A stretch of 64,000 bases of DNA from positions 27,714,008 through 27,778,007 of the forward strand of contig CM049313.1 in assembly GCA_026874595.1 (NCBI GenBank), in the 5' to 3' direction. The notes under the pieces are model-generated. The model saw nothing but the letters and a program-made list of their open reading frames with translations. It made no database searches and was not told the origin of the DNA. Positions 1 to 13,460 of the stretch are shown one piece after another. Every line of letters starts with the position of its first letter. Position 1 is the first letter of the stretch. Made by a program: the position numbers and the translations under genes. Source of the stretch: Sipunculus nudus. Lineage: Eukaryota; Annelida; Sipuncula; Golfingiida; Sipunculidae.

Positions 1-149
1 GCTGTTTAATTTATCTGGCAGGGAAAGCTTATCGTTTCTACAACTGTTCTCGGTGCCAAGCAGCTGAACTAAAACCCAGTTCACATGCAGAGCGAGACAT
101 TTACTGTGAATATATATAAACACACGTATAAACCTAAGTAGGTATGTAT

Positions 150-686
150 ATTCTGGATAGTGGTGGGAGTCGGTTCCTTTTTCATAGTCGATCATAGGTT
201 TGAGCAAACCGATCGATGATCGATTATTAATCGGTGCTGAAATAAATATAAAGAAATATGCAATTATCTGTGAAACTGTACTTCATTTAACCCAGTCCGC
301 ATGTCTGAGTAATTCGACCTTAAGAATATGCGTTCTTGCCTTTTTAATTTTCCTTTTAATACTAAGTTATGCTATTCCAAGTATCATTTTAATTAATTAT
401 AATAATCCAGAATTAAACTACAATTTATTAAGTTCTCCGTTCTCGCATCTACTGTCATGCTTAGTTACATACGGAAGTTATTTGGTAACACAAACTCATT
501 ATATGAAATGCGAAACCATGTAAAAAATGAATAATTCTTGCCTCTACCATTAAAGCATTATGGAAAAAACCAAGTCATCATTATGGTGTAATCGATAGTT
601 GCCTTTGGTAATTGATCGCTTGAAAGTGGCAGCAAACCGACTGACTTTCGATAAAACTCGATGATCTGCCCATCACTAATTCTGGA
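150..686. mobile_element. hAT-type MITE, copy 1, with 8-bp target duplication
   Basis: A 521-bp element (158-678) has short imperfect terminal inverted repeats: TAGTGGTGGG on the left and TAGTGATGGG when the right end is read in reverse. The 8-bp direct repeat ATTCTGGA flanks it exactly (150-157 and 679-686). An 8-bp target duplication with a TAG(T/G)G-type terminus is the established signature of the hAT superfamily. The interior holds a 107-codon open frame with hydrophobic stretches but no transposase motif, so I read the element as non-autonomous. A second diverged copy lies at 42651-43079, which supports the boundaries. Confidence 0.8.
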
Positions 687-1559
687 GTAAATTAACATTA
701 GTTTTAATGTATGTTCTCGATCTCAGGAGGTGATGTAAAAGTAGTAAACTGTGTCATGTGAACAGATTTTTTATTTGCGTACATAAGCAAATTGAACTTT
801 TTTACGTTAAAACAAGGTGTACGATTATAAAATGTATTCATTGATTTTTACCAGAAATCCAGTCGCCGTATCAGGTCAAGATCAGAATTCTTATGCTCAA
901 TCATTGAAAATGCCAAAAAATAGTATTTTTTTTTCTATTTTCACCCACTTTTTCCTCAATTTTTGAGACCGTCAGATGACATCGATAGTATCGGGTTCTC
1001 AAATGTAGTTTTTTATAGCGTATCCTGAAAAGATGTATATTTTTTTATCATGACAAGTTATCAGTTCCTGAAGACTGGTGGCGCCACCTGTATTTATAGC
1101 TCCGCTGATATAGTGATTGGTCTATATCCCTCGTCCTGCTGTCAAGCCAGCCCTTTGCAGGGCACACATAATAAACATTTGACTAAGAAATTTGTAAGTC
1201 AACTTTCAGATAGGTCCTGGAGATATATCCTTGGAAACAAGGTCACAGTAACCTATATTCTGTGAGCTACACGCAAAAACATACATTACAGCACCATGAA
1301 AGTTTTAAAGTTTTCCATATTTTCCCCTAAAAGATATTGTTTCAACCATTAATTCAGATGAGTTTGAAAATGGGTTAACTGACATTGATTATCAAGATCA
1401 GATTGTCGAAATAAAGACTGGTGAACCCAAAAACTTTGAACTTTTGCATATTTCTTTCCTTAAATTTGACACACCAATTGTTTCAGCCCGTTTTTTTCGG
1501 AGTTTCAAAATGGGTGACCGTGGCCTTGATTAGGTTCAAGTCTGCAGATATATAAAAAA
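679..1559. other. Intergenic, no gene seen; one isolated GGTGGCGCCACC
   Basis: I see no supported gene here. The stretch at about 1060-1160 carries the palindrome GGTGGCGCCACC (1077-1088) followed by a segment resembling the core repeats of the neighbouring HINE-like elements, so it is probably an old repeat fragment. Confidence 0.4.
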
Positions 1560-2843
1560 AACAAGTGACCCATGGGTCATGACGCTCAGCCGACTGACAT
1601 GTTGACAATATGTCCTTGCACAGGCAACTAGTTAAGATAATGTAGGTGGCATCATTGTTCATGCATCTTAGCTTAAGTTCATCAAGACCCAGAAGCACAA
1701 TAAATATGACGACAACCTAACCAGCATTTCCTGAGGAATCTGGCAATTTGTGTGTATTCTGCATTATTTCTGGGGTACTCAAACATACCCCAAAACTCTG
1801 AGAATATAGGTCACAGTGACCGAATTTCAGGTTTCTGGGGAGAACTTTTGAGGAACTCTCTGAGGATGCCAAGTAAGAAATTTCTGGGCCAAATGGTTAT
1901 GATTTGTGCCCTTTGGTATCAAATTTTCAATTATTCTGGGGGGGGGGGGGGTGCTTATAAGCCCCGTAGCTCAGATAATATGGGTAACAGAGACCTAATT
2001 TCAAGTTTAAAAAAATAGAGAAAAAAAAATGTGGATGACAGAGACCTAATGTCAGGTTTCGATGGAGATTTTTTATGGACCTCCTGAGATGTCTTGAAAG
2101 AAGATTCAGGGTCAAATGGTCATGGTTTGTGCCCTGTAAACGGACAACCACATCTTTGAAGGTCTCAAAAATAAAGATAAAAATGTGTAAAAATTCGAAA
2201 AAGTCCAGGTGCCGCCACCAGTCTGCAGGAACTGAGGAAACACTCCAAGATGCATATGCATGCACAGAATCATGGCAATCAATGCATGAGTTGTTCAGAT
2301 ACTAGAGCTTTTGTGGACAATATGGGTGACAGAGACCTAATTTCATGTTTCCAAGGGGAATTTTTCATGGGCGTTCCTGCATGTCAAGATACAAGATTCT
2401 ATGTCCAGTCATTACAATTTGTGCTCTGTTAACAGATGACCACATCTTTTAGGGTCTCCAAAACAAAGAAAAAAATAGGAAAAAAAATTAAAAAAAAACT
2501 AGATGGCGCCACCAGTCTGCAGAAACTGATGAAACATTCCATGACCAATATACATGCAAAGAATCATGGTGATCAATGCATTAGTTGTTCAGATACTTGA
2601 GCTTTTGTATCAAATTTTTCATTATTCTGGGGGGTACTTCGGAGCCCCATGGCTTTAAGAATATGGGTAACAGAGACCTAATTCCAGGTTTCCTTGGAGA
2701 TTTATCATTAACCTCTCTGAATGTAAAGTATGAAGTTTCCAGGTCCAGTGGTTACGATTTGTGTCTTGTTAACGGACAGACGGACAACGGACAAAGGGTG
2801 ATCGCCATAGCTCAGATGACTTACAGTCAGCTGAACTAGCTAC
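1560..2843 (+). mobile_element. HINE-like element, family H1, complete
   Basis: The 5' end reads AACAAGTGACCCATGGGTCA and contains the 14-bp palindrome TGACCCATGGGTCA (1566-1579), followed by GCTCAGC. The 3' end is a hairpin at 2808-2838 with about 14-bp arms and a 3-nt loop; one arm repeats the 5' GCTCAGCTGA-type motif in inverse orientation. Between them are three to four diverged core repeats of about 300 bp, each with an ATGGGTAACAGAGACCTAAT-type block and a GGCGCC block, then a run of GACGGACA repeats. A 5' sub-terminal inverted motif, tandem core, 3' hairpin and no target duplication match Helentron-associated (HINE/pearl/DINE-like) elements. No Rep or helicase coding is present. Confidence 0.65.
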
Positions 2844-3411
2844 AAACCATGGGTAGACATGTGCAAGATGTTTTTTCAAGAAAGAGCCATTCTATTTTAC
2901 ACATATATCCCAGTAAGTATGGAAAATTTGAACGAAAATGGTCCAAAAAGTTGTTCAGAAATCTTCATTTCCCTGTTTCCCCGTAGACTATGCAGTCATT
3001 ATTGAATTAAGTCTTCACACATGTGTGTGATTAAGGAAGAACCGTGACCTTGTGGATTTTGGTGTCAAACGGTCAAAGGTCAAGGTCACATCAAAAGTTC
3101 ATAAACTTCCTGTTTTGAATGTTAAGCTATTATGCTGACCCATGGTTCACTTATTATAAATCTATGTATTTTAACTTTACTTGGATATTTCTTCACCATT
3201 TTGTGTTCCAAACATTTCGTTTCAACACTATATTCATAAGCGTACTAAAAATATATGAATGTTGTCATACAATGAATGAAAAGCCTGTCATCGATGAAAT
3301 TTACTGAAAAGTGATGTTAAGAAGTATAAATTTTCAAAACCAATAATATGTGAAATTATAATTAATAAGTCAACACTTGTATGAAAATTATCGGTATGGG
3401 TCGTTTTACAA
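2844..3411. other. Spacer between two H1 elements
   Basis: No gene recognised. A segment at about 3070-3095 carries closely spaced GGTCA half-sites (GGTCAAAGGTCAAGGTCA). The rest is AT-rich with only short chance frames. Confidence 0.35.
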
Positions 3412-4430
3412 AACAAGTGTAACATTGGTCATGACGCTGAGCTCACTAGGAAGACATTCAAAAAAGGGATTTTATCATCTGAATGCCAAATTTTGTAGGT
3501 GGTATCCCCATTAAACTGTAGCAATTTAAGTTCTTCAAAGTCAACAAGAAGAAAAAATTTCATGAAAATATGTCCAGCCATTCCAATGAAATTTTCTCTT
3601 TGTATGCATTCAGCTGGGCTAAAAATGACCTTGCACATTTTTTAAGGACATCCCTGGATGTCAAGACAGAAGATTCCAGGTCCAATAGTAATTTAAAGTT
3701 TTGTACCCTGTCTGACTGTCTGGGTGCTTAAAAATGTTTGTGGCCAGTAATATAGGTCACCATGACCTAATTTCAGGTTTCCATGGAGATTGCCCAAGAT
3801 GTTTAGGTCGGTAGCACGCAAAATATAGGTCACGATGAACTTATAGGCCTATCAGGTTTCCATAGAGATTGCCCAAGACTTCCCAGTATATTACAATGAA
3901 ACATTCTACGGCTAGCAGATTCAATTTGTGCCCATCTGATTTTCAGGGTGCTAAAAATCATCCTCGTTGCCAATAGTTCACAGAAATATAGGTCACCATG
4001 ACCTAATTTCTGGTTTCCATGCAGATTTACCTAGGACCTGCCTGAATGTCATGTAAGAAGATTTTAGGTCTAGCGGATACAATTTGTGCCCCGTCTGACT
4101 GACTGGGTGCTAAAAATCATGTTTTTCAGCCTGTAGTTCCAATTATGTAGGTCACCATGACATAATTTCAGGTTAAATGGAGATTTGCCTGGGACCTCCG
4201 TGGATGTACAGTTAGAAGTTTCTAGGTCTAACGGTTACAATTTGCGCCCTGTAAACGGACAGACTGCTTCATCTGAAGGTCTCAAAAATAGAGAGAACAA
4301 ATGCGTAAAAATTAGATTTGTGCCTTGTTAAAGGACGGACAGACGGACAGACATACAGACGGACGGCACGACGACGGACAAAGAGTGACTGCTATAGCTC
4401 AGATGAATTTAAGCCAGCTGAGCTAAAAAA
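3412..4430 (+). mobile_element. HINE-like element, family H1, diverged 5' end
   Basis: It starts with AACAAGTGTAACATTGGTCA, a decayed form of the family 5' end, followed by GACGCTGAGCTCA. It ends with the family hairpin (TAGCTCAGATGA at 4395 to AGCTGAGCTA ending 4425) and a run of A. The core contains about four short repeats, each with AGGTCACCATGACCT-type palindromes (3754-3768, 3990-4004) and an AATTTCAGGTTTCCA block. GACGGACA repeats precede the hairpin. The next element (family H2) begins almost directly after it. Confidence 0.6.
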
Positions 4431-6872
4431 TAGAATTATGCCTAAGGATTTGAGCGAACCTATGAGCTTATGCGATGGTGTGGCGTCGTCTGTCGTCTGT
4501 ACGTTAACCCATACTATCTTGAAAACCGCAAGAGTTAGCATCACGAAATTTTATGCAAAAATTTAGTCATCTAAAAAACATTTTCTTGCATTTTCTTAGA
4601 TTTAATAGGGAAAAAGCAAAAAAAGTTTTAAAAATCTTCTTCTCTGAAACTGTTCGGCCACATTGTTCAATATTTCACAGAAATGAATCCTGGAACAATC
4701 TTTGTCAAATTTGTTCTAATGGTTTAAGTTCGGTGATTTTTGGCCGGGTTTCAGGAAGCTGGACTTAGTCATCTGTCCAAAAAAGCATACTAAAATTACA
4801 ATCTCAAAAACGGCCAGAGCTATCTTCACCAAATTTTATGCCAGTGTTGGTCACATGAGTCATATATGAAATTCAGGTATTGGTGGTGCCACCTGCATTG
4901 ACCTTTTTTTTTTGTACGGGGGGTCATTGGTCATCTGTACATTAACCCATAATTTCTCAGTAATAGCAGGAGCTACCATCCCCAGATTTTATGCAATAAT
5001 CTGTCACATATCAAATGTTGTGGGATTCAGCTTATTTTTTTTATATCTGCATTAACTTAGATTTTATATGGAAAAAGCTAAAAAATTCTTCTTCTTGTAA
5101 ACGGTCCAGCCAAATTGTTCAATATTTTACAGAAATGATCCCTGAGGCAAGCCCTTTCATGTTTGTTCAAATGGTTTGCATTTGATGAATTTTAGCGGAG
5201 TTACTCGAATTTGAACAGTCATTTGGCCAAGTAAGCATACTGACAAAGTAATCTCAGAAATGACAGAAGCTAGTATTACCAAGTACTGTGCAAATGCTGG
5301 TCACATGACTCATATTTGAAGTTGCAGATTTTGTGGTGCCACCTACATTGACCTGTTTTTTATGGGCAAAACCTCACAATTTTAGCCTCTTTCAGCTTAA
5401 AATGTTTATGATGAAAATGTCAAGTTGAATCGTTCAATTTTTCAAAAGAATTATCCTAGGACATATTTCTTTCAATCATATCAGAAAAGCTTGAGTTGGT
5501 CTTAGGGCCATTATCATGTCTATTTCAAACTGAGGACTGCAAAACTGTTCTTCTACAAAATTATTTTTTTCAATTATAACTTCTGTAACATTGCACAATA
5601 ATGATCCATCGGTGGCCTTTTTTAAGTTTACTTGAATGATTTTTGGCAGAATTGTTGGACCTTTAACAAAAAAAAAAAGGACTGCATCTTTTATCATTCT
5701 AGATATTTTGATAAAAAGTTTATGAATATGTCAGCTTGAAAAAAAAGCATTTTAGCCAAAGTCTTTCAGTATGTGTAAACAGATTTGTGAGGCATGTGAT
5801 CACCTCATAGGTGACATGTGAACACCTCATGGGCACCATGTGATCACTTCATGGGTGTCATGCCCCTCAGGGCACGGCCCCTGTATTAGCTTATGCAATG
5901 GTGTGGCTACTATTTCAGATTTGGCAACAGGCTCGAGGTCAGTCTGAATCTATTTATAGCTCTGGCAGACTGCCAACTATCAGATTAGGCAACAGGTCAA
6001 GAGTTCACTCAGGGCAGCCAGGTATGGGTCAGGAGTTCACTCAGTGCAGTAGCTGCATTCTATTCATAGCATTGGCAGACTGCATACTGCATCAGATTTC
6101 GCATTAAGTTCAGCCGGGATCTATCTATAGCTTTGACAGAGTGCCAACTGTGTCAGATTATGTAACAGGTCAAGAGTTCACTCAGTGCAGCCAGGTACAG
6201 GTCAAAAGTTCACTCAGTCTAGCCAGGTGTTCACTCAGTGCAGTAGCCTGAGCCAGCAAATCTGTCACAGTTCACTCGGGGCAATTGCCTTTCTCACCTA
6301 AGCCAGGTCAGCCCAATGCATCAGACTCAAGGTAAGTTTGATGTATTGGCCTGATATTTTGACCTGTCTATGTGTCTTTGATGGCTTTTTCGTTCACAAG
6401 ACAGGTGTCACCACCTACATGACTTTTGCAGTGTATGTGCCTGCTTATTGCTACAGAGGAATTTGATATATCAGCCTGAAATTGGGCATATATATATACA
6501 TATCGAATAGCTTTGTCGTATACAAGACTGGTGGTGCCACCTACAATAAATTTGCACAGTGTGTGTCCCAGCTTATTTTCAGGGGGGGGGGGGGGGGGTT
6601 TGATATATCAGTCTGAAATTCGGCATATGTTTATATCTCTGATAGCTTTGTTGTATACAAGACTGGTTGTGCCAGCTACAATCATTTTTTTTTTCGTGTT
6701 GTGTGCACCCATGCCAGAATTTCAGCAGTGATGCCTGTGTAATTGTTTCTTATTCAAAATGTTTAGTACTTGCGTTGTTCATATACATGAGAAGTAATGG
6801 TCCAGCATTGAAGCATTATACCTGGTGTATTTCCCAATGTACAGGCTCGCATTAGGCCTGTAGGCCTTCTTT
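4431..6872 (+). mobile_element. HINE-like element(s), family H2, probably composite
   Basis: The 5' end (GAGCGAACCTATGAGCTTAT, about 4453-4472) and the first 450 bp match the reverse complement of 41700-42190 and 18060-18568. The 3' end (GCATTAGGCCTGTAGGCCTT, ending about 6868) matches the reverse complement of the left ends at 38312 and 17487. A second 5'-like segment (TTAGCTTATGCAATGGTGTG, near 5888) suggests two elements joined head to tail. Internal blocks include GGTGGTGCCACC-type sites and repeated GTTCACTCAGTGCAG. No coding motif is seen. The segmental duplication breakpoint (5852) falls inside. Confidence 0.55.
5793..5865. repeat. 22-bp minisatellite at duplication breakpoint
   Basis: Three to four imperfect copies of a 22-bp unit (CATGTGATCACCTCATGGGT and variants) end exactly where the 3058-bp tandem duplication begins. 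The coincidence suggests that the short repeats were the recombination or slippage substrate. Confidence 0.6.
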
Positions 6873-8909
6873 ATATCTTCAACAGATTCAAGAACATATA
6901 TACACACATTTCCTAGACATTCCAGAGATATAAGTAAAGTTCTGTGTTTATGGCGTTTTTTTTAAGTTGCACACGTTTTCACTTTATTTTGCACTCATAT
7001 TCAATGCTCGGGAGAAGAAAATATCATTTCTGTTGATAGACTGCATATAACATGATATCATGAGGAATACGGTCTATTTTCAGCTCTCAGTGGTCGTTTT
7101 GGTGTGTTCAGCATACCATCAGGGAGAAAAATATTAAAAACTCCCAATGGCACATCAGCATAGCAGTCAAACCAACCATGGCAAAATTGCGAACTGTTAA
7201 AAATTATTGAGGCTTTATGACTCATAGTAGGTATTTCAAATTTACAAAATGGTCAACATTGTTATAAATTCATATCTGAACTCCTCATATAGTCTATACG
7301 AATTTTATAAAGGTAAGTGATATCAAGGTTTCCTATTTATATGAAATAAAATTAATAATATCATCACACAGGAAATGTTCACACAGCTTTTACATGAGCC
7401 TTGGTCCCATGTTTACTTCACATGGTGTGTTTAAATGTCAATTTGCATACAAAACATTAATTATATGCGAACACATATTGTAATCTTGCAGTGAAAAATA
7501 GAAAAGAATCACTATTGGGATGATGTTCTGCGCTCATGGTGTACTTACATGGTGTACATCAAGTTGCTTGTTGGCGTCTTATTTTTATTCAGGATTTGGC
7601 CGTCAATGCGCCTACAGTAACATCAAACTTTTTGAGGGCGTCTATTTGTACTCAGGATTTGGCCGTCAGGGGCGCCCACAGTAACATCAAACTTTTTGAG
7701 GGCGTCTATTTGTACTCAGGATTTGGCCGTCAGGGGCGCCCACAGTCACATCACACTGCCTATGGGCGTCTATTTTTACTCAGGATTAGGCTGTCAAGGG
7801 CGTCCTCAGTTACATCGAACTGCTTGTGGGCGTCCCTTTTAACTCACAATTTGGCATTGTCGAATAGTTCTGACCTCTTCGAATGCAATATGGCTACTTG
7901 TTCGGTTTTCTGGATGTTGAGGAACTGTTTGAAGGTTTCGAATGATTTAGTACACCAAAAGTATACCCCACAAAGCTCCTGCCTGTTTAAGAGACATGTA
8001 TTTACCAAATTGATAATTTTTTTATAATTTAGTTTGATTTTCATTTAATTTTTAGCAGTCAAGCTTGCTCACTTCCTCTATAATTTTTTTTTATCATGTC
8101 ATTATATAGATGAATCATAAATCTGCAGTATTTTAAACCTTAAAAATTTGTTAACTCGGAATTATTGAAGCATCATTTATTCTCATTTATTTCGTTCATA
8201 TAATGTCAAATAACACATACATATTTAAATAAAAAACTGAATTAAAAAGTACTTTTAATGAAATTATGAAGATAATTACAAACTGCTACACTATTTTATT
8301 CTCGGTTCCCCTTTGATCCGATTTTATTTCTTGGACTACAATTTTTTTTTTAATATTTAAAAAAAAAATTAAAACTAACATTTTAATACATACTGATGTC
8401 AGAGTCATTCTGACGCCTGTGTGAAACCTGTATGGCTCTGTGTGCTCTCTATACTGCGCTTATTAATGGTTTGGCCTCTTGTAAAACTGCAATAATTGGC
8501 CACGTTTGTGCAACTATGAGCAACATATTGGAGTCTTTGAATGAAGAAGATTTTCACATCTATTGTGACACAAGGTTATGACATCAGGACGTCCTGAGGT
8601 GTAACAAATACTATTTAATGCCCACAGGTCAGTGAATATAGGTCACGCAGACCTAATTTCGAGTCTCCGAGATTTCACGAAATATTTGTGCTCGTCTGAC
8701 TTTCATTCAGTGTGCTCAAATCATTTTTTTTCTCAAAACTCAAAGAATTTAGGTCACAGTGACCTTATTTTGGGTAACAAGAGATAAAGGATGCATCTTA
8801 GGGTAAAGTTTTAGATCCAACAGTTAATTTTTTATCCATTTTTTTTTTACAAAATGAACAATGAGGACAAACAAATACAAATTACAAACATTACATAATT
8901 ACGCGAATG
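5852..8909. repeat. Tandem segmental duplication, unit 1 (3058 bp)
   Basis: This block repeats at 8910-11967 with an offset of 3057-3058 bp throughout. It holds the 3' half of an H2 element, a 64-bp minisatellite (7545-7860), an AT-rich stretch, and an H1 core fragment with a perfect AGGTCACAGTGACCT (8751-8765). The two copies differ only by a handful of substitutions and homopolymer lengths, so the event is recent or is an assembly duplication of two haplotypes. The junction shares only a 2-3 base overlap. Repeated open frames of 163 and 66 codons are by-products of the duplication. Confidence 0.9.
7545..7860. repeat. 64-bp minisatellite, about 4.5 copies
   Basis: Units of 64 bp contain GAGGGCGTCTATTTGTACTC and GGCCGTCAGGGGCGCCCACA. 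Two middle units are almost identical and the outer ones diverged. The array is duplicated at about 10602-10917. An open frame of 163 codons spans it only because the repeat happens to lack stops in that frame; no protein family is recognisable. Confidence 0.8.
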
Positions 8910-11900
8910 TGGGTGTCATGCCCCTCAGGGCACGGCCCCTGCATTAGCTTATGCAATGGTGTGGCTACTATTTCAGATTTGGCAACAGGCTCGAGGTCAG
9001 TCTGAATCTATTTATAGCCCTGGCAGACTGCCAACTATCAGATTAGGCAACAGGTCAAGAGTTCACTCAGGGCAGCCAGGTATGGGTCAGGAGTTCACTC
9101 AGTGCAGTAGCTGCATTCTATTCATAGCATTGGCAGACTGCATACTGCATCAGATTTCGCATTAAGTTCAGCCGGGATCTATCTATAGCTTTGACAGAGT
9201 GCCAACTGTGTCAGATTATGTAACAGGTCAAGAGTTCACTCAGTGCAGCCAGGTACAGGTCAAAAGTTCACTCAGTCTAGCCAGGTGTTCACTCAGTGCA
9301 GTAGCCTGAGCCAGCAAATCTGTCACAGTTCACTCGGGGCAATTGCCTTTCTCACCTAAGCCAGGTCAGCCCAATGCATCAGACTCAAGGTAAGTTTGAT
9401 GTATTGGCCTGATATTTTGACCTGTCTATGTGTCTTTGATGGCTTTTTCGTTCACAAGACAGGTGTCACCACCTACATGACTTTTGCAGTGTATGTGCCT
9501 GCTTATTGCTACAGAGGAATTTGATATATCAGCCTGAAATTGGGCATATATATATACATATCGAATAGCTTTGTCGTATACAAGACTGGTGGTGCCACCT
9601 ACAATAAATTTGCACAGTGTGTGTCCCAGCTTATTTTCAGGGGGGGGGGGGGGGGTTTGATATATCAGTCTGAAATTCGGCATATGTTTATATCTCTGAT
9701 AGCTTTGTTGTATACAAGACTGGTTGTGCCAGCTACAATCATTTTTTTTTTCGTGTTGTGTGCACCCATGCCAGAATTTCAGCAGTGATGCCTGTGTAAT
9801 TGTTTCTTATTCAAAATGTTTAGTACTTGCGTTGTTCATATACATGAGAAGTAATGGTCCAGCATTGAAGCATTATACCTGGTGTATTTCCCAATGTACA
9901 GGCTCGCATTAGGCCTGTAGGCCTTCTTTATATCTTCAACAGATTCAAGAACATATATACACACATTTCCTAGACATTCCAGAGATATAAGTAAAGTTCT
10001 GTGTTTATGGCGTTTTTTTTAAGTTGCACACGTTTTCACTTTATTTTGCACTCATATTCAATGCTCGGGAGAAGAAAATATCATTTCTGTTGATAGACTG
10101 CATATAACATGATATCATGAGGAATACGGTCTATTTTCAGCTCTCAGTGGTCGTTTTGGTGTGTTCAGCATACCATCAGGGAGAAAAATATTAAAAACTC
10201 CCAATGGCACATCAGCATAGCAGTCAAACCAACCATGGCAAAATTGCGAACTGTTAAAAATTATTGAGGCTTTATGACTCATAGTAGGTATTTCAAATTT
10301 ACAAAATGGTCAACATTGTTATAAATTCATATCTGAACTCCTCATATAGTCTATACGAATTTTATAAAGGTAAGTGATATCAAGGTTTCCTATTTATATG
10401 AAATAAAATTAATAATATCATCACACAGGAAATGTTCACACAGCTTTTACATGAGCCTTGGTCCCATGTTTACTTCACATGGTGTGTTTAAATGTCAATT
10501 TGCATACAAAACATTAATTATATGCGAACACATATTGTAATCTTGCAGTGAAAAATAGAAAAGAATCACTATTGGGATGATGTTCTGCGCTCATGGTGTA
10601 CTTACATGGTGTACATCAAGTTGCTTGTTGGCGTCTTATTTTTATTCAGGATTTGGCCGTCAATGCGCCTACAGTAACATCAAACTTTTTGAGGGCGTCT
10701 ATTTGTACTCAGGATTTGGCCGTCAGGGGCGCCCACAGTAACATCAAACTTTTTGAGGGCGTCTATTTGTACTCAGGATTTGGCCGTCAGGGGCGCCCAC
10801 AGTCACATCACACTGCCTATGGGCGTCTATTTTTACTCAGGATTAGGCTGTCAAGGGCGTCCTCAGTTACATCGAACTGCTTGTGGGCGTCCCTTTTAAC
10901 TCACAATTTGGCATTGTCGAATAGTTCTGACCTCTTCGAATGCAATATGGCTACTTGTTCGGTTTTCTGGATGTTGAGGAACTGTTTGAAGGTTTCGAAT
11001 GATTTAGTACACCAAAAGTATACCCCACAAAGCTCCTGCCTGTTTAAGAGACATGTATTTACCAAATTGATAATTTTTTTATAATTTAGTTTGATTTTCA
11101 TTTAATTTTTAGCAGTCAAGCTTGCTCACTTCCTCTATAATTTTTTTTTATCATGTCATTATATAGATGAATCATAAATCTGCAGTATTTTAAACCTTAA
11201 AAATTTGTTAACTCGGAATTATTAAAGCATCATTTATTCTCATTTATTTCGCTCATATAATGTCAAATAACACATACATATTTAAATAAAAAACTGAATT
11301 AAAAAGTACTTTTAATGAAATTATGAAGATAATTACAAACTGCTACACTATTATATTCTCGGTTCCCCTCTGATCCGATTTTATTTCTTGGACTACAATT
11401 TTTTTTTTAATATTTAAAAAAAAATTAAAACTAACATTTTAATACATACTGATGTCAGAGTCATTCTGACGCCTGTGTGAAACCTGTATGGCTCTGTGTG
11501 CTCTCTATACTGCGCTTATTAATGGTTTGGCCTCTTGTAAAACTGCAATAATTGGCCACGTTTGTGCAACTATGAGCAACATATTTGAGTCTTTGAATGA
11601 AGAAGATTTTCACATCTATTGTGACACAAGGTTATGACATCAGGACGTCCTGAGGTGTAACAAATACTATTTAATGCCCACAGGTCAGTGAATATAGGTC
11701 ACGCAGACCTAATTTCGAGTCTCCGAGATTTCACGAAATATTTGTGCTCGTCTGACTTTCATTCAGTGTGCTCAAATCATTTTTTTTTTCTCAAAACTCA
11801 AAGAATTTAGGTCACAGTGACCTTATTTTGGGTAACAAGAGATATAGGATGCATCTTAGGGTAAAGTTTTAGATCCAACAGTTAATTTTTTATCCATTTT

Positions 11901-11967
11901 TTTTTTACAAAATGAACAATGAGGACAAACAAATACAAATTACAAACATTACATAATTACGCGAATG
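8910..11967. repeat. Tandem segmental duplication, unit 2 (3058 bp)
   Basis: This is the second copy of the 5852-8909 block. Visible differences from copy 1 include agctctggc to agccctggc near 9018, a shortened G-run at 9639-9655, two substitutions near 11223 and 11252, and single changes near 11351, 11369, 11586 and 11846. It ends at GCGAATGTG, the same sequence that closes unit 1. Beyond 11968 the sequence is unique (AATATGAGCATATTCG). Confidence 0.9.
10602..10917. repeat. 64-bp minisatellite, second copy
   Basis: This is the duplicate of the 7545-7860 array within unit 2 of the segmental duplication, with the same unit order and the same internal variants. Confidence 0.8.
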
Positions 11968-13460
11968 TGAATATGAGCATATTCGTATATATTTTATTGA
12001 AGTGACAATATTTCCAGGTTTCTTGTTTTCTTTAAAACTGATGTGTTCTCCTACAATTTCTCTCTAAACATATACTTTTTTTCAATCTATGAATAGTCGT
12101 GAATAAAATATATTTTAGTTTTCTTCAATTATGTTCTTCTGAAATTCAAACAAATGGCATTAGTAATACATTCTATCAATTTGTATTAAAAGAGATTGTT
12201 CTACATGCTTTAACTTCATACCGAATTTTCATTAAGCTAATTTCACATTTACAAAAAGAACGTTGCTCACTTTTTGCTATTTTGCATTTTATGCAGCCAG
12301 TCACTTAAGGTTAATGCCCCATGAATAATTTTTAATTATAATCCTTGGAAGTTTTTCATCTTTTGTGATTTCCTTAGCACTTCATATATATTTTCTTTTA
12401 CTGCTCATCTGATAGTATACATTTCACCAAGTAGCTAGGCACCAATACTCTTCTCTATTGGTATTTCCCCCAGCCGGTTTAGTATATGAATTTATTTCTT
12501 AAGGTTGTTTACTGGAGAATATGACAGAATAATTTAGGTTTATAATAATCTGAATTAATCAAACTGGCTCGTCATGTTCTTGGTCTGAGAGATAATAACT
12601 CTCCAAAGTATATTCCATTTATTTTTACAGCCTCTTTTCATCCACTCACAAAGTTGAATAATATTCTTATTTGGCTTACCCAAATATGCAATACACCTCT
12701 AATCTGCATTCAAAATATTTTGATTATATACAGTTTTTCCACTTACCATTACATTTCTATTATTCCACACTATTCCATTACCTGTTCTCCTATACTTCAA
12801 TAAATAAACCATGAATAAACCATACACATATCGTTTTATTCATTTTGTGTATCTATTATACAGTGTTCATTTATCATCTTCTGGCCTCAAATATCATAAT
12901 CTTCCATTAAATTTCTTCGTTTATCCGTCCCTTTCTTAATTTTCCCTTTGCATATAGATTTAAACAACTTGTTCTATTTCTCTGATGTAATTATGGTATA
13001 TCAATGACTGATCCAACAGTTATGATTTTTGCCCTGTTTGAATTTTATGCTGCTCAAAATCAAATTTGTTCGCATAGGTCAAAGTACATGGGTCACAATG
13101 ACTAAGGAGCGGCAATACAGCCCCCCCCCCCCACACACACACACATTTAGCAGGGGGGGGGGGGGGGGTCAATGTAATCATCCCCTTGCTATTCAGAGAA
13201 TATTTATATACTGGAAATGAAATATATTAATAATTTCAATAATAGACTTTGAGTTTACCCCCCCCCCCCCCCGCAAACAGGATGCTCAAAAACGTATTTT
13301 CCAAATAGCTCACAGCATATAGGACAGAATGACCTAATTTCAGGCCTCTGGGGAGATATTAAGTGACAAAGGGTGACTCAGTCAGCAAAGCAAAATGGTT
13401 TTAGATGGATTTAAAATCTTTTCAAACAGGTACACACATTTACTTGCAAAAGGAGGATAA
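11968..13460. other. AT-rich intergenic, C/G homopolymers, H1 core fragment
   Basis: No gene seen. Long AT-rich stretches run to 13000. At 13005-13390 there is a broken H1-type core (GACCTAATTTCAGG at about 13330). It is interrupted by poly-C and poly-G tracts near 13120-13170 and 13258-13272 and a short (CA)n run. The homopolymers make a sequencing-length error here likely. Confidence 0.4.

Noticed and set aside
200-523. 107-codon frame with hydrophobic segments
   Set aside because: It lies entirely inside a hAT-type MITE and is not conserved in the second copy at 42.7-43.0 kb.
7536-8027. 163-codon frame present twice (also 10593-11084)
   Set aside because: The identity comes from the 3058-bp duplication and the frame spans a 64-bp minisatellite; no protein features.
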